Positions 23,076 through 32,945 are shown, counted from the stretch's first letter. The stretch: 64,000 bases of DNA from Candidatus Gastranaerophilales bacterium (GCA_944325175.1 CALUYZ010000002.1:111196-175195); one strand, 5' to 3'. Notes: a model not told the origin generated them from the sequence alone. Made by a program: numbers and translations.

Positions 23076-23774
23076 ATGGGATTTGCGGCAAGCCAAGCTA
23101 GATTTCTATCATTGACGGCAAGATTATCCGACAATGAATATGAGGCAGGGCAAATTTCACAAGAAAGAGTTTCCTTGACCAATCAAATGGCATTGTTTGC
23201 AGATGTTTATGAAGCTGCCACCAGCAACCAATACTTGACGGCAAATGTATTTGATATGGCGGCAAACCAAAACGTAACCGTTGCTCTTTCTTATGATGTT
23301 ATTACAAAAAATACATTGGATGGCGGCCTTGGAATGAACCTTGTTACTTCAAGCGGGCTTATTGTAGTGCCTTCAGAAGAAGAAAGAAATGCTCAAATCG
23401 AAGCAAGTAACGGCAAATTAACCCTTTCAGATTTTTATATTTATGAGGATGTAAACGACACAAGCATTTTGCAAAGAAACTTAGAAGAAGGCAACTTCTA
23501 CTTTGCAGCAGGAAAAGATGAACTCACGGGCGAGTGGAACACAAAAAGCATTGAAGCTTTGAACAATGTAACCCACGCCTATGATAAAACCGATGATGAC
23601 GCAGCGAAAGCCAAGTATGACAAGCAAATGAGAACGGCAGAATCAAGGGATGCTATGCTTGAAATGAGGCTTGACCAGCTTGATACGGAACACAACGCTA
23701 TCTCAACGGAAATGGATTCGGTTCAAAAAGTTGTTGATGATAACGTTGAAGGCAGCTTCAAGACGTTCGGCTAG
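23076..23774 (+). CDS. Unknown protein with MGFAASQARFLSLTAR N-terminus
   Basis: 232 residues preceded by a strong Shine-Dalgarno (AAAGGGGGTG). The N-terminus MGFAASQARFLSLTARLSDNEYE, followed by a heptad-like helical stretch and a second C-terminal helix (AMLEMRLDQLDTEHNAIST), resembles a family of uncharacterised proteins I associate with Melainabacteria and related gut taxa. The paired terminal helices recall flagellin or hook-associated proteins, but no such domain is identified. No signal peptide. A terminator follows. Confidence 0.7.
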   Translation: MGFAASQARFLSLTARLSDNEYEAGQISQERVSLTNQMALFADVYEAATSNQYLTANVFDMAANQNVTVALSYDVITKNTLDGGLGMNLVTSSGLIVVPSEEERNAQIEASNGKLTLSDFYIYEDVNDTSILQRNLEEGNFYFAAGKDELTGEWNTKSIEALNNVTHAYDKTDDDAAKAKYDKQMRTAESRDAMLEMRLDQLDTEHNAISTEMDSVQKVVDDNVEGSFKTFG

Positions 23775-23800
23775 AAAGAACGAATTATTTGATAAAATAT

Positions 23801-23843
23801 ATTGCTCCGGTTGTTTATCTCAATCGGAGCAATTCGGTTTTTA
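23801..23843 (+). terminator. Terminator after the 23076 gene
   Basis: ATTGCTCCG/CGGAGCAAT stem around a 15-nt loop, followed by TCGGTTTTT. It overlaps the 3' end of the convergent gene. Confidence 0.7.
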
Positions 23844-24380
23844 GCCGTCATTATATCTTTCATTCATTCTTTTTTTGCGACTCGACCAACTTTGATAAGC
23901 ATCAGGCATATAAAGCTTTAACAAACCGTCAATTATACCGACGTTATCATCGTTTTCATAAATAGGGGTTGAATCGTTTGCAATTCTTTGCGGTGAAACA
24001 TAACGTCTTATACCGACAGGCAAACTTGTACCCGACAGCATTTTTCTTTGACTTGCCAATTTTAGTCTTTCCATTCTGCTATCTATTGGTGAAAATTCCC
24101 AAGTTCTGCCCAACAGATAGTTTTCTAATTTTGCAACCCTGTATTTTGGAGAATCGTAATCGTTAACCTTTTCAAAATGCCTTTTTTCCATAACTTCTAT
24201 CTCATGTTCCGTTTTTTTGGTAAAAGTAACATCGGCTTCTGTCGGAATGGCATTTTTAATATCTTCTTTTGTGATAATAAATTCCTGTTGAACATTGGGA
24301 ATTTGTGCCAAAACACTTAACTGAACAGGAATTTGACACAAAAATATTATATATATAAAAACTTTAGTGCTTTTATACAA
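23841..24380 (-). CDS. Secreted or periplasmic protein of unknown function
   Basis: 179 residues. The N-terminal 28 residues form a signal peptide-like helix (FIYIIFLCQIPVQLSVLA). The mature part is charged, with the segment VAKLENYLLGRTWEFSPIDSRMERLKLASQRKM resembling short conserved segments (LE..LLG...) seen repeated in some cyanobacterial and Melainabacterial surface proteins, but here present once. No enzymatic motif. The C-terminus WSSRKKRMNERYNDG is basic. Confidence 0.65.
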   Translation of the reverse strand: MYKSTKVFIYIIFLCQIPVQLSVLAQIPNVQQEFIITKEDIKNAIPTEADVTFTKKTEHEIEVMEKRHFEKVNDYDSPKYRVAKLENYLLGRTWEFSPIDSRMERLKLASQRKMLSGTSLPVGIRRYVSPQRIANDSTPIYENDDNVGIIDGLLKLYMPDAYQSWSSRKKRMNERYNDG

Positions 24381-24569
24381 AATTAACCGTTCTTTCTTAC
24401 AAATTCACTCGTATAAATTTACTTTAACTTTTTTTTAAACGGTCAATAATAGCTACAAGAATGGATTTAGAGGGTATGTTAATTTATGTAACAATAAAAA
24501 TTAAAATTATAAAGTTTAGGCTAAAAGATGCCGAACAATCAAGTAAGAGTTTAGTGAGTAAAATGTGGT

Positions 24570-25145
24570 ATGAAAAAATTATTTTTAATAGCGGTTATAT
24601 TTGCAGTGATTTTCTGCACAAACAATATCGGACACACAAATGATTATGCCGAAATTACAAAAAATACTGAAATTGCAGCAGCCTTAAGTGCGCTTCAACA
24701 AGTTGGCAAGGGTGATGTTATTGCAATTTTAAAAGGCAGAAATGCAACAGGTCAACCAATCAGAGTAATGTTTAGAGATTTATCAATATATGGTGCTTCA
24801 AACTGCGAAGCTTTAACTACAAAAACACAATCCGGCAAAGTTGTTATTTATATTAATGCTGAACACAAAGGTGCGCCTTCTGAAGCTATTGCTTGTTTAA
24901 TAGCCCATGAATCACAACATCATACAATGACAAATACAAGAGCAGAAGAAACAAGGGCTTGGTTTAAAGAAGTTTCTACTTGGAACGCTTTTGTAAGACG
25001 TGACAGAACAATAGTTATGTTAAAACATCCTCTTGTTAAACGTGAAAACTATATTGCTAAATTAAACGCAAGAGATAACGGTCAAGGCAATGAAATAAGA
25101 AAAATAATTGCTTCAAACCCCGTTTATGCAGGCTTAAAAAATTAA
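24570..25145 (+). CDS. Secreted zincin-like protein with HExxH
   Basis: 191 residues with a signal peptide (MKKLFLIAVIFAVIFCTNN). An HExxH motif at 113-117 (IAHESQHH) is followed nine residues later by Glu126/Glu127 (TRAEETRAW), a spacing compatible with a gluzincin-like metal site (HExxH plus Glu). The core before it, GAPSEAIACLIAHE, forms the expected helix. No known peptidase family is recognised; it may be a small metalloprotease or a peptidase-fold binding protein. Confidence 0.65.
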   Translation: MKKLFLIAVIFAVIFCTNNIGHTNDYAEITKNTEIAAALSALQQVGKGDVIAILKGRNATGQPIRVMFRDLSIYGASNCEALTTKTQSGKVVIYINAEHKGAPSEAIACLIAHESQHHTMTNTRAEETRAWFKEVSTWNAFVRRDRTIVMLKHPLVKRENYIAKLNARDNGQGNEIRKIIASNPVYAGLKN

Positions 25146-25196
25146 CTTCCACTAAACTCTCTCTATATTCTTAAATTAAATTTCACTAAACATCTT

Positions 25197-25227
25197 ATCC
25201 CCTTTCATTTGAAAGGGGATTTTTTTA
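25197..25227. terminator. Bidirectional terminator between convergent genes
   Basis: ATCCCCTTTC/GAAAGGGGAT stem around ATTT, followed by a T tract on the plus strand. It serves the 24570 gene and touches the last codon of the GT39 gene. Confidence 0.8.
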
Positions 25228-26931
25228 TATTTTATAAAGCGAATATTTTTTATCTTTTCTGATTAATTTTAGAGGTGATAAAAATTTCTCGTCGTAACTT
25301 GTTAAATTTTTATTTCTTAAAATCAGATAAATTGTTTCGTTGTTTAATTTTGATTCATTTAAAACTTTTTCAAATTCTTTATACAATGTTGCTTTATCAC
25401 CTAAAAGATAAACAACTTTATTTTTTTTGTAATAATTTAAAATGCTGTATTTTTTAGAAAAATCAAAAGTAACAAGCCTTGTATTTTCTTTTTTGTCATT
25501 AACAAATTGTGCGTATTCTTCAATTTCATTTTGCCCAAATGAAGTTACAAAATTAAAAAGAGAAGCAGAATTTATTGCACAAAGGGAAAAAGAAAGTGCA
25601 ACAAAAATGGCAAATGTCCACAATCTTTTCTTTAATTTTAAAAATACAAACCCAAAAACAGGAAAAACCATAAACAAAATTGCAAGCGGTAAGCCCTGAT
25701 TTATATTTCCTGAAAAATAATACCAAACGCCAAAAATGCCTGATAATAAAAATATTAAAAAGGTTATAAAACTTGAAATTTCAACATATTTTTTATTTTT
25801 TTCTTCACTTATATAACCCCACATGAAATATCCAATCAAAATTGACAAAGGTGCAAAAGCAGTTAGGATGTATGTTGGAAGTTTTGTAGATGACATTGAA
25901 AAGAATAAAAAGATAACAAAAAACCAAACAAATGAGATTAAAACAAGCTTTCTGTCGTTTGTATCGGCTGAAAAAATCGGTTTTATTGTCTTTGCATTTT
26001 TTATCGTTTTTATTGCGTATTTTAACCATTTTACAATAGCTGCAAGCAAAACAAAAGTATACGGCATAATTCCGCCTAAAATAACCGGAATATAGAATAA
26101 AAACGGTCTTTTTCTGTTTAAGCCCATTGAAGAATCAACAAACCTTGCAAAGTGGTGTTTTAGAATGTATTCTCTAAACCAAACAAAACCGTTTGCTTTA
26201 TATACAAGATAGTGCCAAGGGGCTGCAACTATTAAGAATATTAAAATTCCTGGAATTATAAAGCTTGGTTTTATAATTTCTTTTGCTCGTTTAAATATTA
26301 AAAATACAATAAGCAAAGGTAACCCCGGAACCACAATTCCTATTAAGCCTTTTTGTAAAACGGAAAGAGCAAGAAAAAGATAGCCAAAATACCATAAAAG
26401 CCTTTTTTTAGATATATTTTGTGTAAATAAAGTTAAAACTCCAAAACAAAAAGCTGCCGTTGTTAAAACACTGAAGCCTAAGTCCATAATGCCAATGTGA
26501 GCAAACAATGCATACCAAAAAGCAGACATTAAAATAAGAGCTGATAAAAATGCGCAAACTCTTGATTTAACAACATTTAAAACAAAAAAGTAAACAACAA
26601 AAACGCCAAACGTTGCTAAAATTGCCAAAGGAAAACGGGATGTAAAATTGTTTACAACACCAAAAATTTTATAAGACAAAACAACAAGCCAATAAAACAA
26701 AGGCGGTTTTTCCAAAAACGGTTCAAAATTAAGGTAGGGGGTTATGTAATCTTTTGAATAAAACATATTTTGTGCGATATTTATATATCTTGTTTCATCT
26801 ATATCAATTAGCCTGTAATCGCCAAGACCGTTGAAATAAAAAAACCAACAAAGTAAAATTAAACCCAATATAAAGAAAAAATTACTTTTTGTGCTAAATT
26901 TTTCCCTTAAAAAAGAAATAAAAAAATTCAT
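25225..26931 (-). CDS. GT39-type (ArnT-like) membrane glycosyltransferase
   Basis: 568 residues with about 11-12 hydrophobic segments. After the first segment come the family motif DIDETRYINIAQNM and EPFLEKPPLFYWL, the acidic first loop of ArnT/PMT-type enzymes that use polyprenyl-phosphate sugars. The C-terminal 100 residues are soluble and periplasmic. In diderms such enzymes modify lipid A, glycans or proteins at the periplasmic face; the acceptor is unknown. It starts 9 bp after the metallophosphoesterase stop and could share its transcript. Confidence 0.83.
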   Translation of the reverse strand: MNFFISFLREKFSTKSNFFFILGLILLCWFFYFNGLGDYRLIDIDETRYINIAQNMFYSKDYITPYLNFEPFLEKPPLFYWLVVLSYKIFGVVNNFTSRFPLAILATFGVFVVYFFVLNVVKSRVCAFLSALILMSAFWYALFAHIGIMDLGFSVLTTAAFCFGVLTLFTQNISKKRLLWYFGYLFLALSVLQKGLIGIVVPGLPLLIVFLIFKRAKEIIKPSFIIPGILIFLIVAAPWHYLVYKANGFVWFREYILKHHFARFVDSSMGLNRKRPFLFYIPVILGGIMPYTFVLLAAIVKWLKYAIKTIKNAKTIKPIFSADTNDRKLVLISFVWFFVIFLFFSMSSTKLPTYILTAFAPLSILIGYFMWGYISEEKNKKYVEISSFITFLIFLLSGIFGVWYYFSGNINQGLPLAILFMVFPVFGFVFLKLKKRLWTFAIFVALSFSLCAINSASLFNFVTSFGQNEIEEYAQFVNDKKENTRLVTFDFSKKYSILNYYKKNKVVYLLGDKATLYKEFEKVLNESKLNNETIYLILRNKNLTSYDEKFLSPLKLIRKDKKYSLYKI

Positions 26932-26940
26932 TAACTCCCC

Positions 26941-27753
26941 TTAATCAACAGTTAAAATTTTGGTTGTTATTGTATAACTTCCGTCTTTATTTTCAAAAAA
27001 TTTAATTTGTTCAAATTCGCCGTTATTATATAGAGAACCAACACTTATATGTTTTATGCCATTTTCCTCAACAACATTTTCCATGTGGTAATGCCCTGAA
27101 ATAACCGCTATAACATTATTGTGCTTATTTATAACATTCATATAATTTTCAGGCTTCACTATTTTTCTAACATCATCTTCTTTGGGTTCAATTATAGGAA
27201 AATGTTGAAAAATAATCGCTTTTTTATCTTTGAATTTAGTTAAGGTTGCATCCAAAAAGTCTAATTCAGCCATTTTATAATAGCCCCTGTATGAAGGGAT
27301 GTTTTCATTTACACCCGATAAAAAGATGTAGATAAAATCGCCGTCTTTTTTATAACTCGGAACTGTTTTCACCTTATTATTTGAAAATTTATTTAAAATT
27401 CTAAAATATTCTTTTTTGAGCATATTTTTTGTCTTGCTCAAATCTCTGTTACCGACAATAACAAATGTCGGCTTATCAATTCTTTTTATAATTTTTGCAA
27501 ACATAGCAAGGTCGTATCTGTTTGCAGAATTCAGATTGTCGCCAAGAAAAATAACTTGTTCAAAATTGCCCTGATTTACCATATCAACAGCCTTTAACAG
27601 GCTTTGTATGGAAGGTGTCATTTTGTTTTCGCCGCTTTTATCCGATGTAAGGTGAACATCGGATATTACCGCAATAGTTTTGTCTTGCGCAAATGCCGCC
27701 TGACTAAAAATAATAAACAATAAAAGACATAAAATTTTAAATAATTTTTTCAT
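26941..27753 (-). CDS. Secreted calcineurin-like metallophosphoesterase
   Basis: 270 residues with a signal peptide (FKILCLLLFIIFSQAAFA). Metal-binding motifs in order: AVISDVHLTSD, FLGDNLNS, IVGNRDLS, FQHFPIIEP and ISGHYHMENV. The order D-x-H, GD, GN-x-D/H, H, GH-x-H is diagnostic of the family, here close to the Icc/CpdA-like group. In GNRD the usual GNHD histidine is replaced by Arg, so activity may be altered. It is related to the larger paralogue at 37027-38178. Confidence 0.87.
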   Translation of the reverse strand: MKKLFKILCLLLFIIFSQAAFAQDKTIAVISDVHLTSDKSGENKMTPSIQSLLKAVDMVNQGNFEQVIFLGDNLNSANRYDLAMFAKIIKRIDKPTFVIVGNRDLSKTKNMLKKEYFRILNKFSNNKVKTVPSYKKDGDFIYIFLSGVNENIPSYRGYYKMAELDFLDATLTKFKDKKAIIFQHFPIIEPKEDDVRKIVKPENYMNVINKHNNVIAVISGHYHMENVVEENGIKHISVGSLYNNGEFEQIKFFENKDGSYTITTKILTVD

Positions 27754-27774
27754 GCCTTTTATTATACAATAAAA

Positions 27775-28707
27775 TTAACCTGCAAGCATTTCCATAATTA
27801 AATCGGGAAATTCGCTTGAAAGCATTTCTGCAAAATCGTTTGGGTCTATTTGAACTGCAACAACTTGAATTAAATCTTTTGGAAGTTCTTCTATCATAGG
27901 AACCAAAAATTCAGGGTCAAGAGTTGTCATTGTTTTAATTAAATCTTCTTTTTCAAGGTTGTTTATCATAGGGCGAGCTAAAATTGAATTATCAAATAGC
28001 ATATAATAATCAGGGTTAATTTCACACAAGCCCGCAATCATCTCACCTTTTTCTTCAAGTTGAAGCCCCAAAAGAAACCTTTTATATTCTTTATCTTCCA
28101 TATTTTCTATTTTTTCAAGGTATTCTTTAGCAGATTTTTCTTTATATTCATAGCCAAACTGATTTACCATTAAAGCTTGAAATTTTTCATATTCTAAGCC
28201 TTCAAAATATTCCATAACGTCTTTTTTATCAAGCTCTGTGCTTTTAAAGAAATCATCCATTTCATTTTGTTGCATAAAAGGAACAACATCTTCCATTGTA
28301 AAATGCAACAATAAAAGGTTAATCATTTGTTCTTGAGGAAGATTAATTAAAAGCTCATTTAAGCCTGCAACCGTAAAATATTGAAGCCCGAATGCCAACT
28401 GCTCGCTTGTTAAAAATGGTAAAAGCTTAACTAAATCTTCTTCATTAAATTGTTGAATAATCAAATATCTGTTTTCAGGGTCTTCAAGTTTTAAAATTTT
28501 TGCAAGTTTTTCAGGTTCCTTTAAAAGTTTTTGTAAAAGTGCAGCATCAACGGTTATCATGCCATCTTCCGTTACAATGGTCATCATGCCGTCTTCAATT
28601 CCGCCATTTATATTTTGCATTTGCCCAGATTGGCAAGCAAAACTTCTTGCGGTTGAAATGCCGTAATATCTTGCTAAATAGGAAATATCAATCGATAAAT
28701 CTATCAT
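27775..28707 (-). CDS. MgtE-N/FliG-like helical repeat protein
   Basis: 310 residues, acidic, almost entirely helical. Repeated elements of about 20-25 residues (EEDLVKLLPFLTSEQLAFGL, AGLNELLINLPQEQMINLLL, LIKTMTTLDPEFLVPMIEEL) resemble the right-handed superhelix of the MgtE N-domain and FliG. There are no membrane segments, so it is not a complete MgtE transporter. It is probably a soluble scaffold. It lies 21 bp upstream of the metallophosphoesterase gene. Confidence 0.6.
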   Translation of the reverse strand: MIDLSIDISYLARYYGISTARSFACQSGQMQNINGGIEDGMMTIVTEDGMITVDAALLQKLLKEPEKLAKILKLEDPENRYLIIQQFNEEDLVKLLPFLTSEQLAFGLQYFTVAGLNELLINLPQEQMINLLLLHFTMEDVVPFMQQNEMDDFFKSTELDKKDVMEYFEGLEYEKFQALMVNQFGYEYKEKSAKEYLEKIENMEDKEYKRFLLGLQLEEKGEMIAGLCEINPDYYMLFDNSILARPMINNLEKEDLIKTMTTLDPEFLVPMIEELPKDLIQVVAVQIDPNDFAEMLSSEFPDLIMEMLAG

Positions 28708-28825
28708 AAACTGTGTGACACCTTATTGCCCATATTCAGGCAATATTCTCCTTATCTTATCTAACAAAATATAACGGCAGCTATTCTGAAAAATTTAATT
28801 TTTGTAACAATTATTTACAAAAAAA

Positions 28826-29707
28826 CTATTCCTCTGTTTTATCGAAAACTTTTTCAGGGGTTGTATCCAGTTTTATATAGCTTGATTCTCGCCACCTTAA
28901 ATCTATATATTTAACTTGTTGTTTTAAAGAAAGCGCCTCAGGCAAAATGGTTGGGATTGTTTTTATTCTGTCGTCGGTTGTATCATCTAAAGTTCCTATT
29001 CTAAGCAAAACATCTTCCAATTTAACGTAAATATCATTTTTATTTCTAAGGTCAAGATATTGTACACTTTGCTTTGAATAAGTTTCGACTATTTTAATGA
29101 ACCTTAAAAGCTCATCAACCTTCTTTTTATCCCAATTTTCATAGTTATCATCCGTGCCGTAGCTTAAAATTCTTGTTGTTTTAAATTTCGTTGGAATGGG
29201 CATATATTCCCTATCTATAAAATGCCCGTCTATTGTAACGGCTGAAATTGGCTGAGATTCAATGTTTGGAGAAATTAAAAAGACAGGAACCCTTTCTTCA
29301 ATAATAACAATTATTCTGGCAGGGAAGAAAAATCTTCTTACATAAGCTTTTTTAACAGATTGTAATTTTGAAAGATTATTTTCCAATTCTTTTGTTGAAA
29401 ATTTAAAAATTTGTTCGTTTGGAATTTCAGATGTTCGTATTATATCTGATATTTTGTACTTAGGAGTAATTAAGTTGCCCTCAATTTTAACAATTTCAGG
29501 GTTTAAATTCATAATATCTTCAGGGTTTAAATACCAACTTCTTAAATTTAAAAGATAATACGAAGAATACAAAAGCATGCAGATAAGAAAAACTCTTATA
29601 AACATTCTAAATCTTCTTATACGCTTTTTGGCAAGTGCCACTTTGCGTTTAAGTTTCATTATTCTTGATTTTCTTCTGTAGTATTGTCTTCTGTTAAATT
29701 CAGTCAT
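28826..29707 (-). CDS. ftsQ: Cell division protein FtsQ
   Basis: 293 residues. A basic cytoplasmic N-terminus, one membrane helix (about 37-56), then a POTRA domain (VKIEGNLITPKYKISDIIRT, LQSVKKAYVRRFFPARIIVIIEERVPVF) and the FtsQ beta domain (VTIDGHFIDREY, YLDLRNKNDIYVKL). It bridges the periplasmic divisome. It overlaps ddl by 1 bp, giving the common order murC-murB-ddl-ftsQ of dcw clusters. Confidence 0.88.
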   Translation of the reverse strand: MTEFNRRQYYRRKSRIMKLKRKVALAKKRIRRFRMFIRVFLICMLLYSSYYLLNLRSWYLNPEDIMNLNPEIVKIEGNLITPKYKISDIIRTSEIPNEQIFKFSTKELENNLSKLQSVKKAYVRRFFFPARIIVIIEERVPVFLISPNIESQPISAVTIDGHFIDREYMPIPTKFKTTRILSYGTDDNYENWDKKKVDELLRFIKIVETYSKQSVQYLDLRNKNDIYVKLEDVLLRIGTLDDTTDDRIKTIPTILPEALSLKQQVKYIDLRWRESSYIKLDTTPEKVFDKTEE

Positions 29708-30660
29708 TATTTTTCAATCAGTGCGGTTTTTAAAACAATTTCAACAAGCATATCATAATTTATTCCCATATGGCTTGCTTGCGCCGGAAGGTCTGAAAGG
29801 TCTGTCATGCCGGGGTTGGTGTTAATTTCCAAGATATAAGGCGTTTCATCTTGAATAAGAAAATCTACCCTTGAAACACCACTGCACTCAAGCGCCCTGT
29901 GGGCTTTTATTGCCATATTTTGAATTGTTTCGGTTAATTCTTTATTAAAAGGTGCGGGCAAAACAAATTTTGTCATCCCTTCCGTATATTTAGCTTCGTA
30001 ATCATACCATTCTGTTTTTGTTTCAAACCCCAAAATTGGCGTTGCAAAAGTTTTTTTGGCTTCAATATCCTCTAAAACACCGACTGTTGCGCTATAGCCC
30101 TTTATAAATTCCTCAATTAGAACTTTATTATCTGATTTATAGGCAATTTGCATTGCATCAATAAGTTCATCCGTATTATTTGCCTTATTCATGCCGATGC
30201 TTGAGCCTTCTTTAGCCGGTTTTACCATTAAAGGGAATTTCAGCTCTTTGGTTTTTTTGATAAAATCTTCACCCTTCATAACGGAAACAGATTTTATAAC
30301 ATTCAAACCGTTTGCTCTTAAAATGTTTATTGTGGTTTCTTTATCCATACAATTTGCGCTTGATTTAACATTGCAGCCTGTATATTTTATCCCCATAATT
30401 TCTAAAAGCCCTTGAATACAGCCGTCTTCACCGTATCTGCCATGGAGTGTGTTGTAGCAAATTTCAACATTTTCTTCTTTTAATTTTTGAGCAACATTTT
30501 TATCTACATCAATTAAAATTGAATTTTTATACCCTAAATTTAAAAGAGCATTTAGAACGTTTTTGCCGCTTCTTAAGGAAACTTCCCTTTCAGCTGACAT
30601 TCCCCCGCAAAGAACGCCTATTTTTGTGCTTTTATCTATTTTTCCGTTAATAACTTCCAT
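29707..30660 (-). CDS. ddl: D-alanine-D-alanine ligase
   Basis: 317 residues, ATP-grasp. It begins GVLCGGMSAEREVSLRSG, contains TLHGRYGEDGCIQG, MVKPAKEGSSIGM, LIEEFIKGYSATVGVLE, and the metal/ATP end YILEINTNPGMTDLSDLPAQA. It makes the dipeptide for the peptidoglycan stem. It overlaps murB by 25 bp, so translation is coupled. Confidence 0.95.
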   Translation of the reverse strand: MEVINGKIDKSTKIGVLCGGMSAEREVSLRSGKNVLNALLNLGYKNSILIDVDKNVAQKLKEENVEICYNTLHGRYGEDGCIQGLLEIMGIKYTGCNVKSSANCMDKETTINILRANGLNVIKSVSVMKGEDFIKKTKELKFPLMVKPAKEGSSIGMNKANNTDELIDAMQIAYKSDNKVLIEEFIKGYSATVGVLEDIEAKKTFATPILGFETKTEWYDYEAKYTEGMTKFVLPAPFNKELTETIQNMAIKAHRALECSGVSRVDFLIQDETPYILEINTNPGMTDLSDLPAQASHMGINYDMLVEIVLKTALIEK

Positions 30661-31565
30661 AGTTGCGCCTCGTCTTTATTATCTCCAACATAAACTACTT
30701 CAGGCTGAAGCTTAATTTGAAATTTTTCAAAAACTCTATCTTGCATTTCTTTCATTAATTTTAAATAATCCAAACTTGTTGCATTGTTAAAATTAATAAT
30801 AAAGTTTGCATGCCTGAAATAAACCATTGCACCCCCTACAGGGCAGCTTTTTAAATTGCACATATCCAATAATTGCCCTGCTGAATAATTGTTTTCATTA
30901 ACAGGGTTTTTAAAAACACAGCCAATATTCGGGTCTTTTAAGCTTGGCTGAAATTCTTTTCTCTTTTCAACATTTTCTCTCATTAAATTTTCGATTGAAT
31001 CGTAATCATCGCCCTTTAAAAGTTCAAATTTTGCAGACAACAAAATGTATCTGTCTTGATTTTTTAGGGCAGAATTTCTGTATGAAAAATGCATATCGTC
31101 TTTTGAAAATGTTTTAATTTTATCTTCAATGGAATCATAAACCTCTGCTTGTATGAAATAATCTGAAACAGCTTGAGAATTAGCCCCTGCGTTCATACAA
31201 ACAGCTCCGCCTAAAGAAGCCGGAAGTGCTGAAAAAAATTCAAACCCGTGGAGTTTTAATTCCAGTGCCATTTCAGCAAGCTTGCTTACGGGAACCCCCG
31301 CCTCAACATCAAATACGGGCGGTTCAATATCAACTTTATTCAAATGCTTTGTTATAATAACGGGGCGCTTAATACCAAAAGATGACAATAAAAGGTTAGA
31401 ACCCTTTCCTATAATAAGGGGATTATCCAAATTGGATAACAGCAAAACAAATTCATCTTTTGTAGATGGAAAATAAACATCATCTGCAACGGATGAAACC
31501 CTTAAAGTATTATATGGTAATAAATCAAAATTTTCCTTATGTTCAATTTCAATTTTTTGTTTCAT
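30636..31565 (-). CDS. murB: UDP-N-acetylenolpyruvoylglucosamine reductase
   Basis: The start is taken at 31565 (MKQKIEIEHKENF), which overlaps murC by 17 bp; a longer frame to 31613 would extend further into murC. The protein has 309 residues with an FAD domain: LIIGKGSNLLLS, SALPASLGGAVCMNAGA, KDDMHFSYRNSAL, and C-terminal DPNIGCVFKNP, SAGQLLDMCNLK, VGGAMVYFRHANFIIN. It is closest to the type II MurB that lacks the extra Tyr loop. It reduces the enolpyruvyl adduct to UDP-MurNAc. Confidence 0.93.
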   Translation of the reverse strand: MKQKIEIEHKENFDLLPYNTLRVSSVADDVYFPSTKDEFVLLLSNLDNPLIIGKGSNLLLSSFGIKRPVIITKHLNKVDIEPPVFDVEAGVPVSKLAEMALELKLHGFEFFSALPASLGGAVCMNAGANSQAVSDYFIQAEVYDSIEDKIKTFSKDDMHFSYRNSALKNQDRYILLSAKFELLKGDDYDSIENLMRENVEKRKEFQPSLKDPNIGCVFKNPVNENNYSAGQLLDMCNLKSCPVGGAMVYFRHANFIINFNNATSLDYLKLMKEMQDRVFEKFQIKLQPEVVYVGDNKDEAQLWKLLTEK

Positions 31566-32943
31566 ACATATCTCCCAATAAATACCCGATTTTTGTGACA
31601 TCGCCTGCACCAACGGTTAAAATAAAATCATTTTTTTTGATATATTTTGAAATTTCCAATGCAGCCTCTTTCATATCACCTTTTATATATTTTGAATTTT
31701 TATGATTAATTGTTTTGGCAAAATTTTCACTGTTAAATTCAGGGTCGAATTTATCGCCGGCAGAAAATGTATCAACCACAAATAAAACATCTGCTAAATC
31801 AAACGAGGTTAAAAATTCACTCCAAAGGGCTTTTAATCTTGTATATCTGTGAGGTTGAAAAATTGCAACAATTCTTTTATTTGCCGCCTGTTTTTTTAGA
31901 GCTGCGAGAGTTGCTTTTATTTCTGTCGGATGATGAGCGTAGTCATCAATAATTTTAATGTCATTTTTGTTAAAAACGGTTTCAAAACGCCTTTTTGCGC
32001 CTTGGAATTCCGATAACGGTTTTTTAATTTCATCTAAATTAAACCCTAATTCCATTAAAACAGCAATAACAGAAAGTGCATTTATAACGTTATGCATGCC
32101 AAGCAGCGCTGTTTTTATTTCGCCTTTCACCTCTTTTTTATGACAAAGGGTAAAAGAGTTAATGTTTTCATCAAGTTTAATTTCATCTGCAAAATAATCT
32201 GCTTCTTTGTCTTTAGTTGAATAAGTTATAATGTTTTTATTTGTAATTGTGCTTAAAAAGCGCCTGTTTCCTTCATCATCCAAGTTAACAAAAATTTTAG
32301 ATGCAGGTTTTAGATTTTCAAAAAATTTATGGAACTGATTTAATAAATCTTTCTCGCCGTTTTTATAAAAATCAAAATGATCAGGTTCTAAATTGTTGAT
32401 TACAATATAGTCGGGTTTATATTTTATTATTGTGCCATCGGATTCATCTAATTCCGCTATAAAAATTTTACTGTCGGTATATGCGTTTGCATTTGTATCT
32501 AAGCCTGAAATTATTCCCCCTGAAGCATAAGAAGGGTGTGCATTAATTTTTTCCAAAATATAGGAACAAAGGCTTGTTGTAGTTGTTTTTCCGTGGGTGC
32601 CTGAAAAACCGATAAATGTTTCATATTGTTCGGATATTAATTTTAAAATGTCGGACCTGTGGAATAAAGGAAGATTAAGCCTTTTTGCTTCAATAAATTC
32701 AGGGTTATCTTCTTTTATTGCAGTAGATAAAACTACAATTTGATTTTCATTTATATTTTCTTTTTTTTGTCCTATTGAAATTTTAACACCCAAATCTTGA
32801 ATTGATTTTGTATATTTTGATTCCACAATATCAGAGCCTGAAACCCTAAACCCTTTAATTGCAAGAATTTTAGCCAATGCGCTTTGCCCAACACCGCCTA
32901 TTGCTATAAAATGATAGCATTTGTTTTTATTATCGGTTTCCAT
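31549..32943 (-). CDS. murC: UDP-N-acetylmuramate-L-alanine ligase
   Basis: The start at 32943 (METDNKNKC) is preferred to 32964, which would overlap the GT2 gene more; either is possible. About 464 residues, with a Mur ligase N-domain FIAIGGVGQSALAKIL, ATP P-loop GFSGTHGKTTTTSL, AELDESDGTI, NNLEPDHFDFY, and FQPHRYTRLKALW and DDYAHHPTEI. It adds L-Ala to UDP-MurNAc. It heads the murC-murB-ddl-ftsQ block. Confidence 0.95.
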   Translation of the reverse strand: METDNKNKCYHFIAIGGVGQSALAKILAIKGFRVSGSDIVESKYTKSIQDLGVKISIGQKKENINENQIVVLSTAIKEDNPEFIEAKRLNLPLFHRSDILKLISEQYETFIGFSGTHGKTTTTSLCSYILEKINAHPSYASGGIISGLDTNANAYTDSKIFIAELDESDGTIIKYKPDYIVINNLEPDHFDFYKNGEKDLLNQFHKFFENLKPASKIFVNLDDEGNRRFLSTITNKNIITYSTKDKEADYFADEIKLDENINSFTLCHKKEVKGEIKTALLGMHNVINALSVIAVLMELGFNLDEIKKPLSEFQGAKRRFETVFNKNDIKIIDDYAHHPTEIKATLAALKKQAANKRIVAIFQPHRYTRLKALWSEFLTSFDLADVLFVVDTFSAGDKFDPEFNSENFAKTINHKNSKYIKGDMKEAALEISKYIKKNDFILTVGAGDVTKIGYLLGDMYETKN

Positions 32944-32945
32944 TT

